From positions 12,075,153 to 12,139,152 of the forward strand of contig CM045998.1 in NCBI GenBank assembly GCA_025175895.1: a stretch of 64,000 nucleotides of DNA, in the 5' to 3' direction. Positions 36,785-48,446 of the stretch are shown here, piece by piece; within the stretch, counting starts at the first letter, position 1, and each line of letters starts with the position of its first letter. Origin of the DNA: Wurfbainia villosa (Eukaryota > Streptophyta > Magnoliopsida > Zingiberales > Zingiberaceae). Under the pieces are notes generated by a model that saw only the letters and a list, made by a program, of their open reading frames with translations, was not told the DNA's origin and did no database searches. The position numbers and the translations under genes were made by a program.

Positions 36785-38383
36785 TGTTAGGACCTATGTG
36801 CCCGCTAGAGAGGGGTGAATAGCGTTGTCGTCGGTTCGATGGAATTCGTTTGCATTTGATCGTCTACAATCTTATTAGTACAGCGGAATAATAATAACAA
36901 AGACAAATAATAAGATACACAACAACAACGCAAAGAAGTAATGTGGTTCAGAACCTCAAGGTTCCTACTCCACGGATTAGGCTCGAATGAGCCCTAGCAA
37001 TGTAAACGCACACCACTACTCAATCACTCCTTCTCGACAACACATCGGAGGTGGAGAAACCTCGTACAATGATTACAACAGTAATACAAAATAAATACAA
37101 GAAAATATAAATTGAAATGTAAAGAACACTTTACAAACTAGAGTTTTGAGCGCTTGCTTGTTGGTTGCTTGGATGAGCTTGAAGGACCCTGAAATGCACT
37201 TGCGCTTCGCCTTCAAATCGCCTTAAGAAAGCTCCCAAAGAACCAATGTCGAAATGTCCCACGAGTTATTCCTTTTAACCTGCAATGGGTTGATTTCGTG
37301 CATGGCAGTCGACTCCCAAGGTCTCCAGTTCAACTGTCAATAGTTCCGTCGTGAGACAACGGCTCGATCCACGCTGAAAAATTCCAACGGGTCATTGGGC
37401 AGTCGACTGACAACAATGCCAGTTCGACTGCCAGCGCCGTAATCGACTGCCCAGTCGGCTACGGAGCATTTTGTGCTCGCAATGGAACCATCAGTCGACT
37501 GCCACTTATGGCAGTCGACTGACATTAGTCGACTTCTCCAATGAGCAGTCTACTGCCAAGGCTTTTTTGGCCCTAAACCGCAGTCGAACACTAGTCGACT
37601 CACAACAATCGAACTGGTCATAATCTCAATCGACTTCTGAGTGTCAACTCAATTGCCAAGTGTCAAACACTTGACCATCTGACCGGTATAAAGTCCCGGT
37701 CAACCGATAACCTCAAACATGAGATTTAACCCCAAGTATGGTGTCCCATACTTGCTAGACCACCCTTAGCCTAGATCTAAGCCTTCTAGCCACCTCCGTC
37801 AGTCTTGTGCCTATTGGATCCCTCCAAGCCATCCATGACTTGTTCATCCATATGCTAGACTTCAGATGCTTCCATCGGCTATTGTCATGCTAACGGTGTC
37901 TACATTGCCAAGATACATTGGACTTACGCTGCCAAGAGCACACTTGGACTTAATGCCGCCAACCATTGGACTTATGCTGCCAAAACTCCACCCTTGGACT
38001 TTACGCCGCCAATATTCCCCTTGGACTTCTCAATTGCCAAGTACCCATGACTTGGACTTTCACCGTCAAGACTACACTCTTGGACTTACGTGACCAAGAC
38101 TACACCCTTGGACTTTCCATGCCAACTCCATGTTGGACTTTCCAATTGTCAAGACTCAATCTTGGACTTTCCCTTGCCAAGACCCATGCTTGGACTTTTC
38201 ATGCTAAGTACACAAGACTTAGACTTTTCCAAATGTCAAGTACCCATGACTTGAACTTTCTTCATCACATGGTCAACCCTAGTCAACTATCTCCTTTTGT
38301 CAAACATCAATTTCAAATATCAAAATATCACTCGAGTCAAACTCGAGTCTGGTCAATCGTGATATGGATCAATTGCACCAACA
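36785..38383 (-). repeat. 5' LTR of element C
   Basis: 1599 bp, partner of 31719-33162. Contains CAGTCGACTG-type motifs (37300-37640), the TGTGGTTCAGAACC block near 36940, and the U3 array of CTTGGACTT..CCAAG units (about 37900-38230). Confidence 0.9.
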
Positions 38384-38388
38384 GGTAG

Positions 38389-38980
38389 CAGTCTTTTGGA
38401 CATACTTTATTTAAATCACAAAAATCGATACACATTATCCATTGCTCAAAGGGCTTAGGGACCAACACTACGTTTGATACCGACTCGGAGAAATGAATTT
38501 CTTTTATGTGACCAGCCTCTGGTAGCTTATCCACCTCTTTAGCGATGACTTTGTCCTTCTCCGACCTGAAGTATCACCTCTTTTGCTAGACAGATTGTGC
38601 TCCAGGGATGATGTTCAGATGGTGCTCTACAACTCGGGGGTCAATTCTAGTCAGATCATGCACATCTTTGGTGAAGATATCTTCATTCCTCCGCAGACAA
38701 ATAATGAGTTCTTCCTTCACCTCCAACTGCTGTGCTATCCGAGTCATTTTCCCCGGAGCTATTTCCACAGCTTCCTTTTCTTCTAACTTCTCCTTCTTGA
38801 GCAAGGTTTCTTTTAGTACAATGCTTCTGGAGTGACAATGACCTTCCCCTTGGTGTCTTCTACTCTAGCCTTTTTCTTGTCGTCCCTTACCATTTTCACA
38901 TAACAACTCAGAGTTATTTTATGTTCGCCTCGAACTTCCCCAATGAGTTAGCCCATCGAAAACTTTATCTTCTGGTGATA
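38389..38980 (-). pseudogene. Tat element protease-RT linker and RT N-terminal half
   Basis: Minus strand: LKKEKLEEKEAVEIAPG, LICLRRNEDIFTKD, RIDPRVVEHHLNI, then after a frame change HIKEIHFSESVSNVVLVPKP and WIMCIDFCDLNKVCPKDC. These are the fingers of a Ty3/gypsy RT. The frame stops at the junction with element C and resumes at 31713. Confidence 0.88.
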
Positions 38981-38984
38981 AGGA

Positions 38985-39330
38985 GAAGGCACTGCCTAAA
39001 AAGCTGATAAAAAATGATGACCCAAAATAGCATTATAAGTAAAAGGGGCATCCACCACCAGGAAGGAGGTCATGTTGGTCTTCTGAGTCGGCCTTGTCCC
39101 CAAAGTAAGGGGTAGAGTTATCTGCCCTGAAGGGTGCACCACATGCCCAACAAACCCAAACAAAGGGGTTGATATATCCTCCAAATGGGCATTCCCGAGC
39201 TGCATCTGGTTGAAAGCGTCCTGAAATAGAATATTAATCGAACTTCCTGAGCCCACTAGGACCCGAGCCACCTCATAATTTGCTAACGAAACCCTAACCA
39301 CCAGGGCATCAGTATGGGGCAATAGAATAC
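38985..39330 (-). pseudogene. Tat element aspartic protease, catalytic Asp lost
   Basis: 108-codon frame: ALVVRVSLANYEVARVLVGS, GSSINILF, LTLGTRPTQKTNM and SFLVVDAPFTYNAILG. The family motif D-S-G-S-S reads G-S-G-S-S here, so the catalytic Asp is Gly and the protein would be inactive. It is followed by HHFLSAF, close to the usual GR..L..A. Confidence 0.88.
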
Positions 39331-40203
39331 CTTGAAGGTCCTCAGGTCCAAAATATATCTGAGGTGTGCTTTGAGCACCTCGGTCTCCTCCAATGGCTTA
39401 ACTCTCCAACATGCGAGCATAGGATTTTCGAGCTATGTTGGAATCTCCATCAATAGATCCTCTTGCAATAACATTAATAACCCCTCTAGTGGGGGAATCA
39501 CCTACAGTGGCTAAGGTCCCTTCATTTGCTGATCCTCCTTGAGGAACAACTTCAACATTGGGTGGTACCTATCTTGGTGGAGGAAGGACTTAAGGCCTTC
39601 TGTTGTAAGGCCCAAAATGAGCAGCATTAAATCAGCATCCTCTTCCTGCTTATCCCCTGAACTGTGGCTGCAAATGCGGATGACTGGCTCTGACACACTC
39701 CAATTCACTCTGTAACTTGAAGCACTAATCATTGACATGCCCATAATCCATATGATACTGACAAAAATAAAGAGTTGGGGGATTACGAGGAACTCCTCTA
39801 TACCCTATCGGGCGTTGTAGAACACCCTATTGATCATAGATTTCTATCTCCCGCTCTTTTCAGGTCCGAGGCAAGGGTAGAGCTTCAGTAGTCATAACTC
39901 GGAGGGGAGGGTGAGGACGACCTTCTATCCTAAGGGGTCTAGGATGAGGCACTTCAGACAGAAAAGGCTTAACATACTCTCTTCTGGGAGGTCCTCACTG
40001 AGCAAGGGGAGGATTTCTTTCTGCTGAGGTGGAGGTGGACTTTTTCTCAGATCTCCTTACCTGCAACCCCTCTTCTTCATTGATATATTCTTCTGCACAA
40101 CCAAGTAATTCTTCGTAACTAGCAGCTGACTTCCGCAACAAAGAGCTGAGGAAAGGCCCCTCCTTCAGACCATGAGGAATAGTCAGTCTTAAGAAGTCAG
40201 GTG
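39331..40203 (-). pseudogene. Tat element gag, C-terminal part
   Basis: Continues gag on the far side of the hAT insertion: DFLRLTIPHGLKEGPFLSSL, then SYEELLGCAEEYINEEEGL, followed by a degraded nucleocapsid with CQYHMDYGHVND and a stop in place of the next residue. Multiple stops. Confidence 0.8.
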
Positions 40204-40261
40204 TAGGGTTGTAAATGAACCAAACATTCATGAACAAACTTGATGTTCGACTCGATAAAAG

Positions 40262-41844
40262 TGTTGGCGCAATCGGCCCAGGTCACGATTGACCAGACTC
40301 GAGTTTGACTCGAGTGATGTTTTGATGTTTGACAAAGGGATTTGACAAAATGGATTGACATTGATGTTGGACATTGATGTCGGGGAGATTGTTTATACAA
40401 TCGACCCAGGTTATAATTGACTTTGATGGTTGACTAGGGTTGACCATGTGATTATGGGAAAGTCCAAGCATGGGTCTTGGCAAATGGAAAGTCCAACATG
40501 GGTTGGCAAAGGAAAAGTCCAACATGGGTTGGTAAGGAAAAGTCCAAGCATGGGTCTTGGCAATGTAAAAGTCCAAACATGGGTCTTGGCAATGTAAAGT
40601 CCAACATGGGTTGGCAAGGAAAGTCCAAGTATGGTCTTGGCATGAAAAGTCCAACATGGGTTGGCAAGGGAAAGTCCAAGCTTGAGTCTTGGCATTTGAG
40701 AAGTCCAAGGGTTTGATATTGGCAGCGTAAAGTCCAAGCGGGAGTCTTGGCAGCATAAGTCCAATGGTTGGCGGCGTAAAGTCCAAGCGGAGTCTTGGCG
40801 GTGTAAGTCCAATGTGCCTTGGCGGTGTAGACACTGTTAGCATGACATAGCCGATAGAAGCACCTGGAAGCTAGCGCGATGGATGAACAAGTCATGGATG
40901 ACTTGGAGGGATCCGAGAGGCGTGAGGCTGATGGAGGTGGCTAGAAGGCTTAGGTCTAGGCTAAGGGTAGTCTACCAAGTATGGGGGCACCATACTTGGG
41001 TTAAAACCTTATTCTTGAGGTTGGCAGTCGACTGGCATTATGGCCGGTTCGACTGCCGTGAGTCGACTTGAGTTCGACTGCCAGGTTAGAGCTGGGATTG
41101 CTCGGCGATCGCTCTCATGCGATCGGTGATGCTCGCGATCGCGCTAAGGATGGCGCCGCCGATCGCCCGAGTGTCGAGCATGACGCGCCATAGCCGATCG
41201 GCGGCCGATCGACGGGCGTTAGCGGGCCGATCACAATGTTGGCGATCCGATCGCCAAGAGATCCGTTGGAGTTTTTCCAGCGTGGATCGATCTGTTGTCT
41301 CACGACAACAGTGGCATCGACCGGGTGACTTATCGGCCGATGATGGCGGAAATCCAAACCCGACGCAGTTATAAAGGAAGCTCGGAATGAGGGTTTTAGA
41401 GCGATTTCGAACGTTTTTGAGGCGATTCTTCGCAAATCGAGGTCTTCAACCACGATTCAAGCGATCAACAAGCAAGCGATCTAAAGAGTTTTGTAAAGTG
41501 TTCTTTACTTCTCTTGTTGTATTTCCTATTATATTTGCTTGTTGTATTTAGATTATTGTTGTAATCTTATTGTAAGAGGTTTCTCCACCTTCGAGAAGGA
41601 GTTATTTGATAGTGGTGTGTTTTGGCATCGCTAGGGCTCGTTTGAGCCCGATCCAGTGGAGTAGGAACTACGGTTCGAACCACGTTATATCATTGTGTTC
41701 GTGTGTGATTGTATTTCGTGTATTGCTTTTATTATTATTATTCCGCTGTGCTAACACGAATTGTAGACAAGCACGCGAACGATTTCCATCTACATACGGG
41801 TCACACGCTATTCACCTCTACTGGCAAGGCGTCAAATCCCAACA
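40262..41844 (+). repeat. 5' LTR of element D
   Basis: 1583 bp. The U3 holds about 14 units of 20-27 bp with the core AAGTCCAAGCATGGGTCTTGG (40470-40830), where CCAAG and CTTGG in one unit can pair. A GATCG-rich stretch (41100-41400) differs from the other LTR mostly by small indels. The block ACGGTTCGAACCACG near 41669 is the family ACGTGGTTCGG motif in inverse orientation. Confidence 0.92.
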
Positions 41845-41846
41845 AG

Positions 41847-41858
41847 TGGTATCGAGCA
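41847..41858 (+). promoter_or_regulatory. Primer-binding site of element D, altered
   Basis: TGGTATCGAGCA, which equals the canonical TGGTATCAGAGC with one A missing, so pairing to the tRNA is interrupted after seven bases. It starts two bases inside the 5' LTR. Confidence 0.8.
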
Positions 41859-41911
41859 CGGTGGCTCTTCAACGGATTAACAACCGGGAGCAAGACGCTA
41901 GAGGGTAAAAG

Positions 41912-43648
41912 ATGGAAGTCCAAGATCAATTAGGATGGGACATCAACACACCGGTCCCTTATTCATTCTATGGACGAGAAGGTTTCAATTCTTGGAAGGC
42001 GAGAATTGAAGAGTTTTTGATGATGAGAGACCTTGAGGAATGGTCTGCCTTGATGGAAGGATTTGAGTATCCTAAGGGACCAAAGGGAGGGTTTCTCAAG
42101 AAGAAGAAATGGAGTGAGGAGCAACTCTGACAATTCGATAAAAATAAGAAGGTAATCAAATTTATATTTGATTTAGTACCTAATGACATCTTGTGTAGCC
42201 TAGGTGACTATGTGGATTGTAAAGACGCCAAAGAGGTATGGAACATTTTGGCAAAATTCCATGAAGAACCTCATTCAATCCAAGAAGACAAGGAGGATGA
42301 AGAAGAGAGCTCATCCTCAAGTGAAAGTGAGGAATCGGAAGAAAGTGAAGAGTCAACTTCTGGATCGGAAGAGAAAATAGAAGAGGTGGGAGAAGCATCC
42401 ACCTCCGTAATTGAGGGGGAGAGACCATCTACACCGGGGCAACCTTAAGAAGTGCCTTCAACATCCGGTCAAGATGAGGAAGCTCAAAATTCAACTCCGG
42501 CACCTACCACGGACCTAGGTAACTCGAGCATTTCAAATAATAATAAAATTCATATTATATGCTTTGAGTGTAGGGAGCAAGGACACTACAAGAGTAAGTG
42601 TCCTAAACGGGTTAAGAAGGCTCCACCGGCATCAAAAGTCAAGGATGTCGGTTCCCCAACACCTAAAGGCGAGGAGCACATCATATGCTTCAAGTGCAAT
42701 TCGAAGGGGCATTATCGGAGTCAATGCCCTAGGGGGAAGAAGAAGGGGCAAGAAGGAGCATCATATGTAGGGGGAGCCTCCAAGGCAAACCCTAAGGTAT
42801 ATTTCAATAATGCACCTTCTAGATTTAATAGGTAAAAGCATGCTAGAAATAATTTTAATTCTCTTGCAATTTATGAAAAGCATGCTAATAGGAATGAATA
42901 TTGCTTAGGAGCTAAAAATATTCACTTAGATAATAGGAAGAAATTTGGGACTAATGTCCCTAAAAATAATTCATCTAAGGATAAACCTAGGTCAAATAAC
43001 ACTAGATCAATTTTACCTAGGGAGACCATTAGAAAGGTGCAAGAGCACCTAGGTATTAACCCTAAATGGACTAGGCATATGCCTAGAAAGTCCCATGCCC
43101 ATGGTCTAAATCAAAATTCTAAAATCGGGCAATTAGAATTAGAGAACCAAGCCTTGAGGTCAAGGCTTGAGAAATTAGAGAAGACCCTTAAAATTATACA
43201 AAATCAATTTAAAGGGTCAAATGATCAAAAGTCAAGGTCCAAAAGTCAAAGTCAACACCAAGGACCTAAGAGTCAAAAGTCAACCAAGGGCAAGCAAGGT
43301 TTGGGTCACAAACCTAAACCTAAGGTAGCTTATCATAGTGTTCCATTAGATTATGGAACACTAACTAGGTCTAGAAAGACCAAGGTCAATAGGGAAGTCA
43401 TCCCTAGAGTTGACCAAAGGGTGTGTCTAGTGGCTAGGGTTTCTAGGAAACCTAGGGTGACCACTAAGAAGGTTGCAAGGGGAGTCACCCCTAGAGTCAA
43501 CCTAGGTAAGACTCAAATGACCAAGGCTGACAAGCCTAGGAGGGTCATTAGAAAGGTATCTAGGGAGGTTATCCCTAGGGAATACCTAATTAACCCTAGG
43601 AGCTCAAATAGATTTTGGGTTCCTAAGAGCGTGATTGATTCACGCTAG
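41912..43648 (+). pseudogene. Gag-like zinc-knuckle protein of element D
   Basis: One frame of 579 codons with no frameshift and only three stops (TGA 42128, TAA 42446, TAA 42833). Order: capsid-like N terminus (MEVQDQLGWDINTPVPYSFY, FNSWKARIEEFLMM, KVIKFIFDLVPNDILCSLG), a Glu/Ser-rich acidic hinge, two intact CCHC knuckles CFECREQGHYKSKCP and CFKCNSKGHYRSQCP, a conserved LPRETIRKVQEHLGINPKW block, a coiled coil (QLELENQALRSRLEKLEKTL) and a Lys/Arg-rich tail ending FWVPKSVIDSR. Resembles Ty1/copia gag and would package RNA. It ends where protease would begin in a complete element. Confidence 0.88.
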
Positions 43649-45543
43649 ATGGGTTTAGGGTGTGCCAACCTTGATTGGATGGGTAGTTAACTCAACCATG
43701 GCAAAGGTGGCATTTTAGGTCATTTTCAAGGTTATGGCTACCTTGGGAATGTGGTTTGATTTGAATCCTAAAGGTTTTTAGGATGTGCCAGTATTAATTA
43801 TGAGTATTGATAAAATGATCGAATTGGCACAATTTAGGATTAGAGGTTTTTTAGTGTGTCATTTTGGGTTTTTGGCACACTAGGGAGATTAGTGATAATA
43901 TGGCAAAATATATTTAATTATATCAAATGGCAATTAATATTAAAATTTAGGTATTATTATACCTATATATTTTATATGCCATGATTTGTTTGCCATATGC
44001 CATGACATGACATCATATTTTCTTTTATCATTTAAATGTCATGATCATGCTTAGAATTAAGTTTTAAATGTCATGTGTTTTTAGATTTTATCATATGCCA
44101 TGACATCATGATCATTGGCCATGATTTATTTTGCTATCATTATGCCATGATCATTTTTATGCATCTAATGTGATTAAAATTGATTTAAGGACTATGACAT
44201 GACTTGGAGTCCCATTTATAAGGGAATCAAATAGAGTTGCCTTAGAAAAATACATGAAACCCTAGTTTAGGGAGAACAAAACCCACATCTCACATCCAAT
44301 TGACATGTATGTGTATTTATACACCCTAGATACATGTGAGATGCTAGGATATGAGTTGAGTTCAAGGTGCATAGTTTTTGCATCTAGTTGAACCAAAACT
44401 CATCTAATTTTATTGGTGGATCATTGGGAAAGCTTGTGTACAAGTCATGTACTTAGAGCCCAAGGAATATGATCCAAAATAAGGTTTTGAAATCATTTTA
44501 AAAACAATTTAGAAAACCTTGGTGAAGTCTATCTTTTGATAGCAATCACCATTGATGAAGTTGATACAAAATAGGGCCAAAACATTGAAAATTTCAATGG
44601 TTTTGAGTTTTGTATCAAACTCACTATTTTATGGGTAAAATATTTTTCAAACATTTTTCACCCATTGTTTTGGTCATAAGTATTATACGTATCAAATTTC
44701 GTGATTTTTCGATATACGTATAATTAGTTATGATTTTAAAGTGGATTACGATAATTGAATTTGAAAATTCAGCTACCGATCATTGCCATTGGTGGCGATC
44801 GATGTATGTGGCAATCGACTGACATCTGTCAGTGTCGAGGAGTCTGATTCTGAGTTATGAGGTTGTTTAGCCCATTTTGCCATGGTAAAGGTCCTAACCA
44901 CTCCTAACCCTAGGATATGCTTTGGGAAGCATTATGAAGGGTGAAAATTCATTGGATATGGATTTGGAGAGGTGTTAGGTCAAAGTATCAATTTGAGGTG
45001 GTGGAAAGTTCAATGTTGAATTTCCAACCTTAATTTTGATGGTTTAGAGTTCCTATTGGCTTAGGGACTCCCAAGGACATTGTTGGTGCAATGGTCGGGG
45101 GAGCAAGCCTTTAGGGGGAGGTATCCATCTTGGGATGATGGATGTATTTTTCTCCTTGAAAAGGAGAAGTTATTGGGAAAGTATCATCAATTGGGAAAAT
45201 TGATGATTTTTGATACCCAATTTGGAAATTGGGAGAGTGAATAGGATTGCCTCTCTTGAGTGATATGGGACTTATCACTAGGAAGATGGTAGGCATCCTA
45301 GATATTTTTAAATCAAGGGAGATTGTAAGATCTCATGGGACATAAGACATTGACCTCCTTGGAGAGATAACCTTTTGATGTTAGTCAAAAGGGGAGAATG
45401 TTTGGGGGAGAACATTTGGTTTACTTTTTCAATTGAATGTTTGGGGGAGAACATTTGGTGAGTATTTACCAAGTTGGGATAATTGGTAAGGGATTTGAGT
45501 TAGTGTTCGAACTCATGATTTGAGCTGGTTTTTGTCAAACATC
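43649..45543. other. Non-coding interior of element D
   Basis: AT-rich, no pol domain in any frame. 43980-44170 is dense in CATGATCATG/CCATGACAT words, as in the matching interior of element C (34430-34640). Confidence 0.75.
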
Positions 45544-45557
45544 AAAAAGGGGGAGAT

Positions 45558-47149
45558 TGTTGGTGCAATCGGCCCAGGTCACGATTGACCAGACTCGAGT
45601 TTGACTCGAGTAATGTTTTGATGTTTGACAAAGGGATTTGACAAAATGGATTGACATTGATGTTGGACATTGATGTCGGGGAGATTGTTTATACAATCGA
45701 CCCAGGTTATAATTGACTTTGATGGTTGACTAGGGTTGACCATGTGATTATGGGAAAGTCCAAGCATGGGTCTTGGCAAATGGAAAGTCCAACATGGGTT
45801 GACAAAGGAAAAGTCCAACATGGGTTGCAAGGAAAAGTCCAAGCATGGGTCTTGGCAATGTAAAAGTCCAAGCATGGGTCTTGGCAATGTAAAGTCCAAC
45901 ATGGGTTGGCAAGGAAAGTCCAAGCATGGTCTTGGCATGAAAAGTCCAACATGGGTTGGCAAGGGAAAGTCCAAGCTTGAGTCTTGGCATTTGAGAAGTC
46001 CAAGGGTTTGATATTGGCAGCGTAAAGTCCAAGCGGGAGTCTTGGCAGCATAAGTCCAATGGTTGGCGGCGTAAAGTCCAAGCGGAGTCTTGGCGGCGTA
46101 AGTCCAATGTGCCTTGGCGGTGTAGACACCGTTAGCATGACATAGCCGATAGAAGCACCTGGAAGCTAGCGCGATGGATGAACAAGTCATGGATGACTTG
46201 GAGGGATCCGAGAGGCATGAGGCTGATGGAGGTGGCTAAAAGGTTTAGGTCTAGGCTAAGGGTAGTCTACCAAGTATGGGGGCACCATACTTGGGTTAAA
46301 ACCTCATTCTTGAGGTTGGGCTCGACCGGGCATTATGGCCGGTTCGACTGCCGTGAGTCGACTTGAGTTCGACTGCCAGGTTAGAGCTGGGATTGCTGGC
46401 AGCGATCGCTCATGGGAGAGCCGATCGGTGATGGCTCGGGTACGATCATTGTCGAGTGTCGAGCAGAACACTCCATAGCCGATCGGGCAATGACTACGGG
46501 CGTTAGCGATCGCCAATATTGGCGATCCGATCGCCAAGAGATCCGCTGAGTTTTTCCAGCGTGGATCGATCCGTTGTCTCACGAGAAGCGTGGCATCACC
46601 AATGCGGTGACTTATGGCGGCAATGATCGATAGGCGGAAATCCAGCCAACGCAGTTATAAAGGCGGCTTCGGAATGAGGGTTTTAGCAGCGATTTCTGAC
46701 GTTTTGAGGCGATTCTGCCGCAAATCGTGGTCTTCAACCACGATTCAAGCGATCAACAAGCAAGCGATCTAAAGAGTTTTTGTAAAGTGTTCTTTACTTC
46801 TCTTGTTGTATTTCCTATTATATTTGCTTGTTGTATTTAGATTATTGTTGTAATCTTATTGTAAGAGGTTTCTCCACCTCCGACTTGTGTCGAGAAGGAG
46901 TTATTTGATAGTGGTGTGTTTTTGGCATCGCTAGGGCTCGTTTGAGCCCGATCCGTGGAGTAGGAACTGTTACGGTTCCGAACCACGTTATATCATTGTG
47001 TTCGTGTGTGATTGTATTTCGTGTATTGCTTTTATTATTATTATTCCGCTGTGCTAACACGAATTGTAGACAAGCACGCGAACGATTTCCATCTACGTAC
47101 GGGTCACACACTATTCACCCCCCCTCTAGCGGACGTCAAATCCCCAACA
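45558..47149 (+). repeat. 3' LTR of element D
   Basis: 1592 bp, near-identical to 40262-41844 over most of its length (for example the first 300 bp differ at a handful of positions), but with many small indels in 46320-46640. It holds the same AAGTCCAAGCATGGG array (45755-46110). Confidence 0.92.
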
Positions 47150-47656
47150 AAAAGCTCATTTACGTTCGCTCAACACGCATCAAAGTCAATTAATAAAGAA
47201 GCTTGAACAACTTGGTAAATTAAATAAAAAAACTTGAACACATATGTGTTCGACTTGTTAATGTCCGTGAACAGTGTTAGTGAACAGTGTTCATGAATAA
47301 TATTTTATGTTTAAACTTTTTTTAAAATTATTTATGAGCTTATTTATACTCATTTATAAATAAGGATTTAAATATTAAGAATTTAAATAAACAAACAAGC
47401 TTGAGTTACGAGCTTGATAACGTTTAAATAAGTCAAATTTAAACAAGCTTGATACCCATTAAACAAGCCAAGCTCAATTCAAGTTCAAGCCAAGCTCAAT
47501 CTCAAAAAAAAAAGAAATCAAGTCAAATTTGAACAGATTTTTCAATAGCTTGGTTAATTTTAGGCTTGGCTTGACTTGACTTGGTTATCTTATCAAACAA
47601 GTCTGAACACTGTAAAGCTTGGCTTGGCTTGCCTCGTTTATAGCCCTAGTTAGGTG

Positions 47657-48404
47657 TTGCTGAAGGTATTTCCCGGGTAGTAGTGGTAAAACGATGTATA
47701 TAACTTTTTAAAGATTCAGCTAGCTCTTGCTTTAGGTGAAGTAAAATGGAAGTGTCATGCTTATATTTTTTACTACTAGTAAATTGTTTGAGAAAGGCTC
47801 CTTTTAAATATGTAAAACATATAACAGAGCTAGGAGGTAGAGATCTAAACCAGCTTTGAACAAATGCCTTCAAGGTGATGCAGAAGACTCGACATTTAAG
47901 AGCATCAGTGTAGCAGTGGAGAGAGACTGCACCTTCAAATTGAGACAAATGTTTCTCTGAATAAGAAATACCATCATACATTCCCACCCGCAGATTGTGA
48001 AAGTGGGTTGGCGACGGTTCTAGGACTATATTTGTCGTAAAGGGGCAAGACTCATAAGATTCTGGAGCCTTGGTAGAATGACTTTCTCCCTGGTCCTCCC
48101 GTCTCACCTGCGGTACAAGGAAAGGATATTGATATGCTCCCCCTGCTAGCCCTTCTCTAGGAAACACCTCCGTCTCTTGAGGACTGGGCGGAGGGATGTG
48201 AGAGGGTCCATCGGGTGGGGGCTTCCTCTGAGAGGGTTCACCAGAATGAGGATGAAGATATCTCATCCTTCTTCTTCCTCTTACCAAAGCTTCAGAGACT
48301 GCTGTACCTACTAGAGCTTTCAACTGAGATGGCAGCAAGGTAATGGGGGTTTCCTCTGCGAAGGAAGCAGCCGGAGGAGATATCTCTTGTAAATGCATCT
48401 CCAT
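47657..48404 (-). pseudogene. Tat element gag, N-terminal part
   Basis: From ATG at 48404 (MEMHLQEISPPAASF) an open frame of about 250 codons reaches the hAT insertion. A Pro-rich region precedes the capsid: NLRVGMYDGISYSEKHLSQF, RVFCITLKAFVQSWFRSLPP, SSVICFTYLKGAFLKQF and LKQELAESLKSYIHRFTTTT. This fits Tat-lineage gag. It continues at 40203. No stop inside this half. Confidence 0.88.
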
Positions 48405-48427
48405 GTCTTGTTCAGCAAAAATTTTCC

Positions 48428-48444
48428 CACAGACAATGCCAACT
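48428..48444 (-). promoter_or_regulatory. Tat element primer-binding site
   Basis: Minus strand TTGGCATTGTCTGTGG, close to the TTGGCGCCGTCTGTGGG found just inside the 5' LTR of many Tat elements. It lies between the LTR and the gag ATG. Confidence 0.8.
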
Positions 48445-48446
48445 AA

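Larger units (their letters stand above)
31719..38383 (-). mobile_element. Gag-only LTR retrotransposon C, inserted in the Tat RT
   Basis: 6665 bp, flanked by the 5-bp target duplication ggtag (31714-31718 and 38384-38388). LTRs are at 31719-33162 and 36785-38383. On the minus strand, LTRs start TGTTGGTGCAAT and end in AACA. The primer site is at 36771-36782, and a purine tract AAAAAGGAGGAGAT lies next to the left LTR. The interior encodes only a gag-like protein; no protease, RT or integrase is present, so it needs enzymes from another element. Confidence 0.92.
40262..47149 (+). mobile_element. Gag-only LTR retrotransposon D, inserted in the hAT MITE
   Basis: 6888 bp with perfect target duplication aaaag (40257-40261 and 47150-47154). 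LTRs are at 40262-41844 and 45558-47149, both TGTTGG..CAACA. A primer site is at 41847, a purine tract AAAAAGGGGGAGAT at 45544-45557, and one long gag-like frame lies between (41912-43648). No pol. It is of the same superfamily as element C, in the opposite orientation, and the youngest insertion of the nest. Confidence 0.94.
40204..47648. mobile_element. hAT-type MITE, split by LTR element D
   Basis: Ends TAGGGTTGTAAATGAACC and, as reverse complement of the right end, TAGGGCTATAAACGAGGC. Flanked by 8-bp duplications GTCAGGTG (40196-40203) and GTTAGGTG (47649-47656), 7 of 8 matching, the hAT target length. The MITE itself is about 552 bp (40204-40261 and 47155-47648) and non-coding, with subterminal AAGCCAAGCC-type repeats. 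It sits in the Tat gag between ATP and DF codons of the original frame. Confidence 0.88.

Noticed and set aside
45579..46190. 203-codon minus-strand ORF and similar ones at 40283-40895
   Set aside because: Read through the CCAAG/CTTGG minisatellite of the element D LTRs; repeats open all frames.
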